From Kitasatospora fiedleri (GTDB lineage: Bacteria > Actinomycetota > Actinomycetes > Streptomycetales > Streptomycetaceae): DNA of 64,000 bases. How positions within the stretch are numbered: the stretch's first letter is position 1; the number at the start of each line of letters is the position of its first letter. The translations under genes were made by a program, and so were the position numbers. Of the stretch, positions 55,304 to 64,000 are shown in pieces. Under the pieces are notes generated by a model, which saw nothing but the letters and a program-made list of their open reading frames with translations, was not told the DNA's origin and made no database searches. The stretch lies in contig NZ_OX419519.1 in assembly GCF_948472415.1 (NCBI RefSeq), positions 1,984,001 through 2,048,000 on the forward strand, in the 5' to 3' direction.

Positions 55304-55740
55304 CGGCTCTCCCGTCGTCGTAAACAGTTGCTTCATGCAAAGGGACGACGTTGGCCCTGATGCGATTTGTCGGTGCAGGTTACATGATGCCGCCTGTACC
55401 GGGAAGTGGATTCATGCGTCCACATCCCGGACTGATCCCCAGGTCAGGGGGCGGATGGGGGAAAGGCGCAGCGTCGCGCGTTCCCTCCAGTGTGCCCCCT
55501 GCCGGAGGCCGGGAAACAGGGGCGAAACGCCCTCGCCACACGCGCCTCAGGAGTCCCACCTGGGATTCTTCGAAGTCGACGCCGCCCCGCTTGCGATTCT
55601 CGGGGTCGACAGCCGGATGTCGAGACTAGGGCAAGGCGCAGGCGCAGGCCCATGTGCGGAACATCACGCGCCCCATGGCATAACTATACAGAGGTCTGGA
55701 TTTTCGTACAAGGCCGTCCGGGTGACGGCCGGTCGGCGGG
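55304..55740. other. Long leader/promoter region of gltBD
   Basis: 430 bp between the VIT1-type gene and gltB. On the - strand a near-consensus promoter lies at 55711-55683, so ~370 nt of RNA precede gltB. A 69-codon frame (55653-55444, -) lies in the leader but has no SD or recognisable motif, so it is not called as a gene. A TAACCT hexamer near the distal end could be a second -10. Confidence 0.5.
55683..55711 (-). promoter_or_regulatory. Promoter upstream of gltB
   Basis: On the - strand TTGTAC (55711-55706), a 17-bp spacer, and TATAGT (55688-55683) are close to the main-sigma consensus and lie in the most AT-rich spot of the neighbourhood. Start predicted near 55676. Confidence 0.7.
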
Positions 55741-56481
55741 TCAGCCGACGGCCCCGCCGATCAGCCGTCCCAGCAGGTAGGTGACGCCCGCCGCGGCCCC
55801 GCCCAGCACCAGTTGCCGCAGGCCGGAGAACCACCAGCTGCGGGCCGTCACCCGGGCCACCACCGCGCCGCAGCCGAACAGGCCCAGCACCGCCAGCAGG
55901 GCGGCCGGCCGGAGCGTGGTCGCGCCCAGCAGGTAGGGCAGCACCGGCAGCAGCGCGCCGAGCGCGAAGCAGCCGAACGAGGAGAGCGCGGCGACCAGCG
56001 GCGAGGGCAGGTCCTCCGGGTCGACGCCGAGCTCCTCGCGGGCGTGCACGGCCAGCGTGGTCTCCGGGTCGGCGGACAGCTGCCGGGCCACCTCGCGGGC
56101 CAGCTCCGGGTCGACGCCCCGGGCCGCGTACAGCTGGGCCAGTTCGGCCAGCTCGCCCTGCGGGTTGCGCCGCAGCTCGATCCGCTCGACCTCCAGTTCG
56201 GCCTCCACCAGCTCGCGCTGGGAGGCCACCGAGGTGTACTCGCCGGCCGCCATGGAGAACGCGCCGGCCGCCAGCCCGGCCAGGCCGGTGAGCACCACGG
56301 TGCCCGGCGCGGCGGCGCCGCCGACCACGCCGGTCATCAGCGCGAAGTTGGACACCAGGCCGTCCATCGCGCCGAACACGGCCGGGCGCAGCCAGCCGCC
56401 GTTGACGTCCCGGTGGTGGTCGGCGTCGGGTATCCGGGGCTGCGGACTGTCGGTGTGCGGGTCTGCGGCGATGGTGCTCAT
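55741..56481 (-). CDS. VIT1/CCC1-family metal transporter
   Basis: 246 residues from MSTIAADPHTDSP (GGGGAG upstream). The family core is LRPAVFGAMDGLVSNFALMTGVVGGAAAPGTVVLTGLAGLAAGAFSMAAGEYTSVASQRELVEAELEVERIELRRNPQGELAELAQLY with TM1-TM2 and the conserved metal-path residues (Asp in AMDGLVSN, Met/Glu in SMAAGEY). A cytoplasmic acidic segment and three C-terminal helices follow (LVAALSSFGCFALGALLPVLPYLL, ALLAVLGLFGCGAVVARV, LVLGGAAAGVTYLLGRLIGG). It moves Fe2+ or Mn2+. It lies upstream of gltB on the same strand, and iron supply for the Fe-S enzyme is only a speculation. Confidence 0.93.
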   Translation of the reverse strand: MSTIAADPHTDSPQPRIPDADHHRDVNGGWLRPAVFGAMDGLVSNFALMTGVVGGAAAPGTVVLTGLAGLAAGAFSMAAGEYTSVASQRELVEAELEVERIELRRNPQGELAELAQLYAARGVDPELAREVARQLSADPETTLAVHAREELGVDPEDLPSPLVAALSSFGCFALGALLPVLPYLLGATTLRPAALLAVLGLFGCGAVVARVTARSWWFSGLRQLVLGGAAAGVTYLLGRLIGGAVG

Positions 56482-56607
56482 GCGGACGGCTCCCCTTCCG
56501 GGCACGGCGGTTCCCCCCGGGCCGCGGATCGGCCGGGCTTGCTGGTGCCCTTCGAACGTAGCCGTTTGACCTGCGCGTTTCCAGCAAAGTAAGCCTGCCC
56601 AAAGGCA

Positions 56608-56649
56608 GTTGGGGCCGCCTCCGCCGGTCTCGGCGGGGGCGGCCCCAAC
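56608..56649 (-). terminator. Strong hairpin after lgt
   Basis: GTTGGGGCCGCC-T-CCGCC and GGCGG-GG-GCGGCCCCAAC pair to a ~17-bp stem with a small internal loop, 19 bp after the lgt stop. It also lies upstream of the VIT1-type gene. Confidence 0.85.
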
Positions 56650-56668
56650 GGGGGTCGGGAGCCTCGGC

Positions 56669-57676
56669 TCAGGAGGGCCGTTCGGCGTCCCCGGGCACCT
56701 TGGCGGCCTTGGTGGCCTTTGGGTCCTTGCTGTCCTCGGCATCCTCCGGGACCCGCGCGGGGGCGTCGGCCGGGATGTCCTGCGGCTCAGGCTCGTTCCC
56801 CGGCTCGGCCTCCGCGGCGGCGGCCCCGGCCTCGGCGCGCTCCCGGGTGGCCTGCGGGTCGATCGTGTCCGGGTCCTCCCGGCCGGGGCGGAACCGGGCG
56901 GAGAGCACGAAGGCGACGATCGCACCGACGAAGACCAGGATCGCGGTCCAGTCGTTCAGGCGCAGGCCGAAGAAGCGGTGCGCCTCGTCGATCCGCAGCC
57001 ACTCGGTCCAGAACCGGCCGAGCGTGTAGGCGGCGACGTACAGCGCGAAGGCCCGGCCGTGGCCGAGGGTGAAGCGCCGGTCGGCCCAGATCACCAGGAC
57101 CGCGACCAGCACGCACCAGATCGACTCGTACAGGAAGGTCGGGTGGTAGACGCCCTGGACCACGGTGCCGTCCGGGAGCGTCTTGTCGATCTTCAGGCCC
57201 CAGGGCAGGGTGGTGGGGCGGCCGTACAGCTCCTGGTTGAACCAGTTGCCCCAGCGGCCGCAGGCCTGGGCCAGCGCGATGCCGGGGGCGATCGCGTCGG
57301 CGTAGGCGGGCAGCGGGACGCCCCGGCGGCGGGCGCCGATCCAGGCACCGACCGCGCCGAAGGCGATGGCGCCCCAGATGCCGAGGCCGCCCTCCCAGAT
57401 CTTCAGCGCGTCGATCGGGTGCTTGCCCGCGCCGAAGTACAGCTGGTTGTCGGTGATGACGTGGTAGAGCCGACCGCCGACCAGGCCGAACGGCACCGCC
57501 CAGACCGCGATGTCGCCGACCGTGTGGCGGCCGCCGCCGCGGGCGACCCACCGCTTGCTGCCGAGCCACACGGCCACGACGACACCGATGATGATGCAGA
57601 AGGCGTAGGCGCGCAGCGGGATGGGCCCCAGGTTGAGGACGCCCCGCGACGGGCTCGGAATGTATGCGAGATCCAT
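56669..57676 (-). CDS. lgt: Prolipoprotein diacylglyceryl transferase
   Basis: 335 residues from MDLAYIPSPSRGVLNLGPIPLRAYAFCIIIGVVVAVWLG. Lgt moves diacylglycerol from phosphatidylglycerol to the lipobox Cys of prolipoproteins. Conserved parts are GLVGGRLYHVITDNQLYFG, KIWEGGLGIWGAIAFGAVGAWIGARRRGV, the Lgt signature ALAQACGRWGNWFNQELYGRPTTLPWGLKID and HPTFLYESIWC, with seven membrane helices. The last ~80 residues form an acidic/Ala-rich cytoplasmic tail, longer than in E. coli, as in other streptomycetes. An upstream ATG (57718) exists but would add a non-conserved 14-residue lead. Confidence 0.96.
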   Translation of the reverse strand: MDLAYIPSPSRGVLNLGPIPLRAYAFCIIIGVVVAVWLGSKRWVARGGGRHTVGDIAVWAVPFGLVGGRLYHVITDNQLYFGAGKHPIDALKIWEGGLGIWGAIAFGAVGAWIGARRRGVPLPAYADAIAPGIALAQACGRWGNWFNQELYGRPTTLPWGLKIDKTLPDGTVVQGVYHPTFLYESIWCVLVAVLVIWADRRFTLGHGRAFALYVAAYTLGRFWTEWLRIDEAHRFFGLRLNDWTAILVFVGAIVAFVLSARFRPGREDPDTIDPQATRERAEAGAAAAEAEPGNEPEPQDIPADAPARVPEDAEDSKDPKATKAAKVPGDAERPS

Positions 57677-57685
57677 GGCACTCTC

Positions 57686-57740
57686 GACGCTACCGTGTCC
57701 CACCGGCACCACCGGCACCGGAGCGGGTCACGGTAGCGTC
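57686..57740 (-). promoter_or_regulatory. 12-bp inverted repeat before lgt
   Basis: GACGCTACCGTG (57686-57697) and CACGGTAGCGTC (57729-57740) are perfect inverted copies 31 bp apart, starting 9 bp upstream of the lgt ATG. In RNA they could form a hairpin that ends the upstream DsbA-like transcript or covers the lgt start region. Confidence 0.5.
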
Positions 57741-57798
57741 ACGCGGCCCGGTCCGGCCCGGTCCGGGCCGGTCCGGTCCGGGATCAGGGCGGGGGCGG

Positions 57799-58656
57799 TC
57801 AGGGCGAGGGCGGGTTGTTCGACTCGCCGGCGGTCGAGCCGGGCGCCGGGCTCTGCCCGTGCGAGCCGGGGGTGCCGAGGGTCTTGCCCTGGTTGGCCGC
57901 GTCCACCCACTTCACCAGGTTCTCCGGGCTGATCTGCTCGTCGCCCTTCTTCGGGTAGATCGCCTCGCCGTTCAGCAGCACCGTCGGGGTCGACTTGTAG
58001 CTGGACTTGTCGAAGTCCTGCTGCACCGCGGAGACCCAGCCGCCGAACGTGTTGTCGTTGACGCAGGACTGGAAGGCGGGGGTGTCCAGCCCCGGGACCT
58101 GCTTGGCCAGGTCGATCAGGGTCTGCTTGCTGCCGAAGGAGTCCGCGGTCTCGTCCGGCTGGTTGCGGTAGAGCACGTCGTGGTAGTCGCGGAAGTGCCC
58201 GGCGTCCTGCGCGCAGGCCAGCGCGTTGGCGCCGTACTTGGAGCCGTTGCCGCCCAGCGAGCGGTCGATGAACGAGACGAGGTGGTAGTCGACCCGGACC
58301 TTGCCCGCGTCCTCCAGCTGGTCGACGGTCGGCGAGAAGCTCCGCTCGAAGCTGCCGCAGGCCGGGCAGCGCGGGTCCTCGTAGACCGTCAGCGTGGACG
58401 GGGCGTCGGCGCCGCCGACCGGGATGACCAGGTTCTTGTCGCCGCTCGCGCCGGCCGGGGCGGCGGTCGGGGTCTCCGGCTTGGAGCGCTGGTTCTGCAC
58501 CACCACGCCGACCACCACGGCGGCCGCGATCACCACGACCACCACGCCGCCGACCGCCAGCTTCTTGTTGCGCCGCGCCTTGGCCTCCTCGGCGGCCCGG
58601 GACTCCCGCATCATGTCCCGGGCGTTGCGCTTGCCTTCTCGGTTCTTCTCGCTCAT
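57799..58656 (-). CDS. Membrane-anchored DsbA-like thioredoxin-fold protein
   Basis: 285 residues: a charged cytoplasmic N-terminus (NREGKRNARDMMRESRAAEEAKARRNKK), one transmembrane helix at ~35-55, a Pro/Ala linker, then a DsbA-like thioredoxin fold with the active site DPRCPACGSFERSF (CPAC) and a cis-Pro loop in SYKSTPTVLLNGEAIY. Two further Cys lie in ALACAQD and QSCVND. It probably forms or shuffles disulfides outside the membrane. The MauE-like gene 61 bp upstream on the same strand is a likely electron or quinone partner. The C-terminal 30 residues are Gly/Ser/Pro-rich. Confidence 0.93.
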   Translation of the reverse strand: MSEKNREGKRNARDMMRESRAAEEAKARRNKKLAVGGVVVVVIAAAVVVGVVVQNQRSKPETPTAAPAGASGDKNLVIPVGGADAPSTLTVYEDPRCPACGSFERSFSPTVDQLEDAGKVRVDYHLVSFIDRSLGGNGSKYGANALACAQDAGHFRDYHDVLYRNQPDETADSFGSKQTLIDLAKQVPGLDTPAFQSCVNDNTFGGWVSAVQQDFDKSSYKSTPTVLLNGEAIYPKKGDEQISPENLVKWVDAANQGKTLGTPGSHGQSPAPGSTAGESNNPPSP

Positions 58657-58717
58657 GGGGTGCTCTTGCCAGTCCAGGGGTCGGTTTCGTCTGATCGGTG
58701 GCGGTGGACGTGCGGCG

Positions 58718-59230
58718 TCAGGCGGCCAGCCAGGCGTCCGCCGAGAGCTTCGTCCGGGGCCGGTAGACCAGCCACGCCGACAGCAGCAGGAACCCGGAGT
58801 CGCGCAGGATCTCCTGGAGGTACTTGGTCTGCGACTCGTCCACCGCGCCGCCGCCGCCGAAGCAGCCGCAGTCGATCGAGATGCCGCGCGCCCAGGCGGA
58901 GGAGATCCCGGCGATGAAGACCAGCAGCAGCAGGCCGGAGACGACCGCGACGATCCTCGTCCCGAGGCCGAGCACCAGCAGCAGCGCCAGCGCCAGCTCC
59001 AGGAACGGCAGCCCCCAGCCGACCGGCTTCACCAGCGACTCGGGCAGGATCTCGTACGCCCGCACGGCCTGCGCCGCCTCCGCCGGGTCGGAGACCTTCG
59101 CCAGGCCCGCCCAGCCCCACACCACCGCCAGACCCAGCCGCACCGCCAGGCCGAACCACTCGGCCGCCGCGCCGTCCACCGCCCGGCGCAGCCCGCCCAC
59201 CCGGCCGTGCTCGACCTGCTGACTGGCCAT
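58718..59230 (-). CDS. MauE/DoxX-family membrane protein
   Basis: 170 residues from the ATG at 59230 (GAGGGGG upstream). Four hydrophobic helices (FGLAVRLGLAVVWGWAGLAKV, VGWGLPFLELALALLLVLG, IVAVVSGLLLLVFIAGISSAWA, and one near the end). A DCGCFG motif follows helix 3, typical of MauE-type proteins that act in disulfide formation with a thioredoxin-like partner. The two genes form a MauE-DsbA module. Function is an inference from the pairing. Confidence 0.9.
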   Translation of the reverse strand: MASQQVEHGRVGGLRRAVDGAAAEWFGLAVRLGLAVVWGWAGLAKVSDPAEAAQAVRAYEILPESLVKPVGWGLPFLELALALLLVLGLGTRIVAVVSGLLLLVFIAGISSAWARGISIDCGCFGGGGAVDESQTKYLQEILRDSGFLLLSAWLVYRPRTKLSADAWLAA

Positions 59231-59377
59231 CAGTTCGGTTCCCCCTCGGGCGCGTTCCGCCGTTTCCTGCCTGCGTTTCCTGCCTGATGAACCGTAGGGG
59301 ATGGCGGGGGGTTCCTCCACATTGGCGAGTTACGCCGTATGAGTGACCTTAAACGGTCATACGTCCGATTTTCCGGA

Positions 59378-59548
59378 TCATCGTCCCGGCGGTGCGCAGA
59401 CCGCGTCCGCCGACCGGCACAGCACCGCCCGCTCGGCCCCCCGCCGGGCCAACTCCCGCTCCACGCCCCCGCTTCCGACCAGCGCGACGGCCAGCGCCAG
59501 CCCCGCGGCCAGCGCCCGCAGCAGCACCTGCCGGTGGACCCACGCCAT
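59378..59548 (-). CDS. Small exported or membrane peptide
   Basis: 56 residues from an ATG with GAGAGGG at 8 nt. A hydrophobic segment (LLRALAAGLALAVALVG) near the N-terminus looks like a signal or membrane anchor, followed by RELARRGAERAVLCRSADAVC, with two Cys 7 apart. It lies between trpA and the MauE-like gene. No family is recognised, and it may be missed by automatic annotation. Confidence 0.5.
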   Translation of the reverse strand: MAWVHRQVLLRALAAGLALAVALVGSGGVERELARRGAERAVLCRSADAVCAPPGR

Positions 59549-59663
59549 CCGAACACCCTCTCGCCGACGAACCACCGGAGGGTCCAACGGCGCCGACGGA
59601 CCGGGCCGTACCGGCGCCGCCCGGTTTTTCACCCTCGCGGAGTAGGCCCTCTCGTCCGGATCT

Positions 59664-59740
59664 CGCCGGGCGCGCGACGCCGGGCGCGCGACGCCGGGCG
59701 TCGACCCGACGAGAGCCGGACGAGAGCCGGACGAGAGGAC
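59664..59740. repeat. Short tandem repeats downstream of the trp operon
   Basis: CGCCGGGCGCGCGA (14 bp) occurs twice plus a partial copy (59664-59700), followed by two or three copies of GAGAGCCGGAC (59711-59736). The latter are inverted with respect to CTCTCGTCCGG at 59649-59659. No coding role. Confidence 0.8.
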
Positions 59741-59757
59741 CTGGCCGGAAACGCGGA

Positions 59758-59796
59758 GAACCGCCCGGGGAGCGGCGGTCGCTCCCCGGGCGGTTC
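59758..59796 (-). terminator. Terminator of the trp operon
   Basis: GAACCGCCCGGGGAGCG and CGCTCCCCGGGCGGTTC form a perfect 17-bp stem with a 5-nt loop, 15 bp after the trpA stop. On the - strand the next bases are TCCGCGTT. This is one of the strongest hairpins in the window. Confidence 0.9.
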
Positions 59797-59811
59797 CCGG
59801 TCGTGGTGCGG

Positions 59812-60621
59812 TTACCTGCGGCGGACGCCCCGCGCCAGCTCGCCCGCGAGGGCGCGGACCGCGGCGACGCCGTCGGCCGGCTCCGCGGCGTCCAGCAGGC
59901 GCTGGACGAACGCCGAGCCGACGATCACGCCGTCCGCGAAGGCGGCGACCTCGGCGGCCTGGTCGGCGTTGGAGACGCCCAGGCCGACGCAGACCGGCAG
60001 CGCGGTGGTGGCGCGGGTGCGGGCCACCAGGTCCTCGGCCAGGTTGCCGACCGCGGCCCGGGTGCCGGTCACGCCCATCACGGCGGCCGCGTACACGAAG
60101 CCGGAGCCGGCCGCGGTGACCTCGGCCAGCCGGTGGTCGGTGGAGGACGGGGCGACCACGAACACGGTGTCCAGACCGTGCTCGGCGGCGGCCTTGCGCC
60201 ACTCCTCGGACTCCTCCACCGGCAGGTCCGGCAGGATGCAGCCCGCTCCCCCGGCCGCGGCCAGGTCGGCGGCGAACCGGGCGGTGCCGTAGCGGTCCAC
60301 CGGGTTCCAGTACGTCATCACCAGCACCGGCACGGCCGGGTGGGCGGCGGCGACCTCGGCGACGGTGCGCAGCACGTCCTTGATCTTCACGCCGCCGCGC
60401 AGCGCGATGTCGTCGGCGGTCTGGATGACCGCGCCGTCCAGCACCGGGTCCGAGTGCGGCAGGCCGACCTCGACGACGTCGCAGCCGCCCTCGACCAGGG
60501 CGTCGATCGCGGCGATGCCGCCGTCCACGGTCGGGAAGCCGGCCGGCAGGTAGCCGATCAGGGCCGCGCGGCCCTCCGCCTTCGCGGCGGCCAGGGCGGT
60601 GGTGAGCTTGGTGTCGGCCAT
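59812..60621 (-). CDS. trpA: Tryptophan synthase alpha chain
   Basis: 269 residues. It cleaves indole-glycerol phosphate to indole and G3P. The (beta/alpha)8 barrel shows RAALIGYLPAGFPTVDGGIAAIDALVEGGCDVVEVGLPHSDPVLDGAVIQTADD with the catalytic Glu (VVEVG) and Asp (SDPVLDG), PVLVMTYWNPVDRYG, GCILPDLPVEES and the phosphate loop VGLGVSNADQAAEVAAFADGVIVGSAFV. It begins 2 bp after the trpB stop, so the two are coupled. Confidence 0.97.
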   Translation of the reverse strand: MADTKLTTALAAAKAEGRAALIGYLPAGFPTVDGGIAAIDALVEGGCDVVEVGLPHSDPVLDGAVIQTADDIALRGGVKIKDVLRTVAEVAAAHPAVPVLVMTYWNPVDRYGTARFAADLAAAGGAGCILPDLPVEESEEWRKAAAEHGLDTVFVVAPSSTDHRLAEVTAAGSGFVYAAAVMGVTGTRAAVGNLAEDLVARTRATTALPVCVGLGVSNADQAAEVAAFADGVIVGSAFVQRLLDAAEPADGVAAVRALAGELARGVRRR

Positions 60622-60623
60622 GG

Positions 60624-61853
<1,230 letters not shown>

Positions 61854-61947
61854 GATCCGTCCTCGGATGAAGGATTGACGGCGTGGACGTGGGGACCGCG
61901 GCGGGTGCCGGCCCCCTGGCGAGGGGGCCGGGTCCTCTGGCGAGGAG

Positions 61948-62096
61948 CTAGCCGCGGGGCCCGCGCCATCGGCGTCCGGGGACCTGTCCGGGCTCGCAGC
62001 CGATCACGTACCGCACCCGCCGCCCCAGCACCCGGCGCGCGGGCGCGCGGCAGCCGCGCGGGCGGCAGCCGGGGCGAGACGGGTGGCGATCGACAC
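61948..62096 (-). CDS. trpM: TrpM-like small protein (one frameshift)
   Basis: A GTG 8 bp after the trpC stop opens a short frame. If the C4 run (G4 on +, 62071-62074) is given one more base, the frame continues as a ~49-residue basic protein ending [24 protein letters not shown] plus a few residues. Position (between trpC and trpB) and size agree with TrpM of streptomycetes, a small modulator of tryptophan biosynthesis; sequence agreement is from memory. The remainder of the trpC-trpB gap (61854-61947) is non-coding. Confidence 0.55.
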
Positions 62097-62104
62097 GGCG
62101 GAGG

Positions 62105-62917
62105 TCAGCCCCGCCCGTTGTTGCGCAGCGCCGGGTGCGCCCCGGCGGCGACCAGGTCGGCGACCGCGGTCCGCGGGTCCCGGCCGGTGACCAGGGACTC
62201 GCCGACCAGCACCGCGTCGGCGCCCTGGTTGGCGTAGGTGATCAGGTCGTGCGGCCCGCGCACGCCGGACTCGGCGACCTTCACGAGGTGCGCCGGGATG
62301 GCGTCCACCACGTTGCCGAAGGTGTTCCGGTCGACCTCGAGGGTCTTCAGGTTGCGGGCGTTGACGCCGATGATCCGCGCGCCGGCGTCCACCGCGCGGG
62401 CGATCTCCTCCTCGTCGTGCACCTCGACCAGCGGGGTCAGGCCGATCGACTCGGCCCGCTCGATCAGCGAGACCAGGGCCGGCTGTTCCAGCGCGGCGAC
62501 GATCAGCAGCGCCAGGTCCGCGCCGTGCGCGCGGGCCTCCCACAGCTGGTAGGCGGTGACGATGAAGTCCTTGCGCAGGACCGGGGTGTCCACGGCGGCG
62601 CGCACCGCGTCCAGGTCGGCCAGCGAGCCGCCGAAGCGGCGCTGCTCGGTGAGCACGCTGATCGCGGCGGCCCCGCCGGCCGCGTAGTCGGCCGCCAGCG
62701 CGGCCGGGTCGGCGATCGCCGCGAGCGCGCCCTTGGACGGGCTGGAGCGCTTGACCTCGCAGATCACCCGGACGCCGTCGCCGCGCAGCGCGGCCACGCC
62801 GTCCTTCGCCTCGGGCGCCTTGGCGGCGAGCTCCTTGAGCTCGTCCAGGGAGACCCGGGCCTGTCGCTCGGCGAGGTCCTGCCGGACCCCGTCGATGATC
62901 TCGTCGAGCACAGTCAC
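62105..62917 (-). CDS. trpC: Indole-3-glycerol phosphate synthase
   Basis: 270 residues from a GTG ([31 protein letters not shown]). It converts CdRP to indole-glycerol phosphate. Motifs: [15 protein letters not shown] (catalytic Lys), [58 protein letters not shown] (Lys), [34 protein letters not shown] (Glu and Asn) and [13 protein letters not shown] second GTG 6 bp inside is an alternative. It lies downstream of the DUF2752 gene. Confidence 0.96.
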   Translation of the reverse strand: MTVLDEIIDGVRQDLAERQARVSLDELKELAAKAPEAKDGVAALRGDGVRVICEVKRSSPSKGALAAIADPAALAADYAAGGAAAISVLTEQRRFGGSLADLDAVRAAVDTPVLRKDFIVTAYQLWEARAHGADLALLIVAALEQPALVSLIERAESIGLTPLVEVHDEEEIARAVDAGARIIGVNARNLKTLEVDRNTFGNVVDAIPAHLVKVAESGVRGPHDLITYANQGADAVLVGESLVTGRDPRTAVADLVAAGAHPALRNNGRG

Positions 62918-63093
62918 GCGTGCGCCCCCATCGTGTTTCGCTGGTGCGGCCGGGGGCGTCGAGCGCGGTCCCGGCCTTTCGATTCGATGGTATCGGGCGC
63001 GGGGGGCGCACTCCGCATCCGCACGGCGCGCGTCTCGATCGGCGGACCGCCCGGCGGGCGCCCCAGCCCCTCCGTGCGCCCGGTGCGCGCTCC

Positions 63094-63539
63094 TCACCCG
63101 ACGGGCGGCGCCAGGCCCGCGCCGACCGGCAGGTTCCGCGCCACCGAGAACAGCAGCACCACCAGGACCAGCACCCCCGCCTGCCAACCGGTGAGCCGCC
63201 ACCCCCGCCACCCGGCCGTCCGCGCACCGCCCGCACCGTCCAGGTCGCCCAGAGCGCCAGCAGCCCGCACGCCAGCACCGCCACCAGCAGGTTGTCGTGC
63301 ACCGCCGTCGGCACGTCCCCCCGGGCCAGCGCGTGCACGCAGCGCAGCCCGCCGCAGCCGGGGCACCACCAGCCGGTGGCCCGCAGGAACGGGCAGACCG
63401 GGTAATGGCCGGGCGTGTTCGGGTCCACCAGGGCGACGAACCCGGCCGGCAGCGCGACGGCCGCCAGCGCGGCCAGCGGACGGACCAGCCGGCGCGCCGC
63501 GGAGCCCTCGGGTCGGGACGGGGCGGCGGGAGCGTTCAC
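63094..63539 (-). CDS. DUF2752 membrane protein (one frameshift)
   Basis: About 148 residues after repair. The hydrophobic N-terminal part [84 protein letters not shown] has the DUF2752 signature (PGCGxxR with a preceding Cys). The second half [34 protein letters not shown] is in another frame. One base is missing around 63205-63230. Start GTG at 63539. It is usual in the trp cluster of streptomycetes; function unknown. Confidence 0.82.
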
Positions 63540-63634
63540 GGGGACGATTGTGCCCCCGGGCGGACCGGGCCCGGCCCCGAAACGCCGGACGGCGGGCCCG
63601 AGGGCCCGCCGTCCGGTGCGCGACTCCGCCGCGA

Positions 63635-63882
63635 TCAGCCCGCGGTGACCGCGCTGCGCTCCTCGGTGGGAACCGGCGCGAAGTTCTTGCTGGGCTGCCG
63701 GCCCATGCCCGCCATCGACATGGCCTTGCCGACCACGCCGCCGATCAGGACCACGGCGAGGCCCGCGATGACCAGCACGACGTTCGGCACGATCATCGCG
63801 ACGCCCGCGACGCAGAAGCCGACGAAGGAAATGACCACGCCGGTCCACGCGGCGGGGTGTGGCCGTGCGCTGCTGCAGCCAT
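63635..63882 (-). CDS. HGxxPAAW-family membrane protein (one frameshift)
   Basis: About 82 residues after repair: MAAAAHGHTPAAWTGVVISF carries the family motif HGxxPAAW, followed by two hydrophobic helices (VVISFVGFCVAGVAMIVPNVVLVIAGLAVVLIGGVVGKAM) and a polar tail. The frame breaks in the G4 run on + (63854-63857), and a fifth base restores PAAW. The ATG at 63882 has AAGGAG at 10 nt. The partner gene further upstream (probably the trp-associated membrane protein and trpE) is beyond the window. Function unknown. Confidence 0.85.
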
Positions 63883-64000
63883 CTTGTTGGTGCTCCTTGT
63901 TTCTCCGGGGCCCGGTCGGGCGGGCCTGGGGCGGCGCTCGACGGGTTGACGCTCTCCATTGTGCCGGGCCGAACACGGCGCCCCCAAGCCGGGTCGGGGT

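Noticed and set aside
55444..55653. 69-codon frame in the gltB leader as a leader peptide
   Set aside because: It lacks a Shine-Dalgarno, Gln/Glu-rich runs or a conserved motif. It may be chance in GC-rich DNA.

Overview
The window is chromosomal DNA of a very high-GC actinomycete, most likely a streptomycete (Streptomyces or Kitasatospora). This is inferred from the G/C third-position bias, the many GTG/TTG starts, the actinobacterial family content (HGxxPAAW protein, DUF5753-type XRE, PF04672-type methyltransferase, ANTAR regulator) and a gene order that, as I recall it, resembles the S. coelicolor coaE-rpsA-polA-liv-pyk-glt-lgt-trp stretch. There is no insertion sequence, prophage, CRISPR array or biosynthetic cluster.

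Layout. (1) 0-8 kb: glycogen/trehalose block on the + strand, glgX, an SDR gene, treY and treZ. (2) 8-10.5 kb: a split transketolase pair on the - strand divergent from soxR, with SoxR-box-like dyads between them. (3) 10.5-16 kb: accessory genes: a PF04672-type methyltransferase, a sulfurtransferase, a standalone TIR-domain protein with an XRE-TPR regulator upstream, and a TTG-started membrane protein. (4) 15.5-30.6 kb: coaE, an MBL hydrolase, an MMPL pump, a TetR/MBL divergon, rpsA with a long leader, a methyltransferase, hrpB, a GNAT gene, polA and a hotdog thioesterase. (5) 30.6-38.3 kb: a predicted membrane-anchored protein, a complete branched-chain amino-acid ABC operon, an ANTAR response regulator and a tRNA with a CAA anticodon. 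(6) 38.4-49 kb: a lipoprotein, pyk, a Tat-exported 5'-nucleotidase, an aldehyde dehydrogenase with an XRE regulator, a LAL-type LuxR regulator and an NTF2-like protein. (7) 49-64 kb: gltBD, a VIT1-type transporter, lgt, a DsbA-like protein, a MauE-like protein, a small peptide gene, and the trp cluster trpA-trpB-(trpM)-trpC-DUF2752-HGxxPAAW, which runs off the right edge.

A striking technical feature is that nine otherwise well-conserved genes (treZ, MBL hydrolase, tetR, GNAT, membrane protein, livF, trpM, DUF2752, HGxxPAAW) each carry one single-base frameshift, mostly in short G or C runs. This looks like residual sequencing error rather than nine independent pseudogenes, so these genes are described across the shift. 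The most interesting biology is the SoxR-transketolase divergon, the TIR/XRE-TPR pair, the short-variable-loop tRNA(CAA), a hairpin that buries the SDR ribosome site, and the long leaders before rpsA and gltB.
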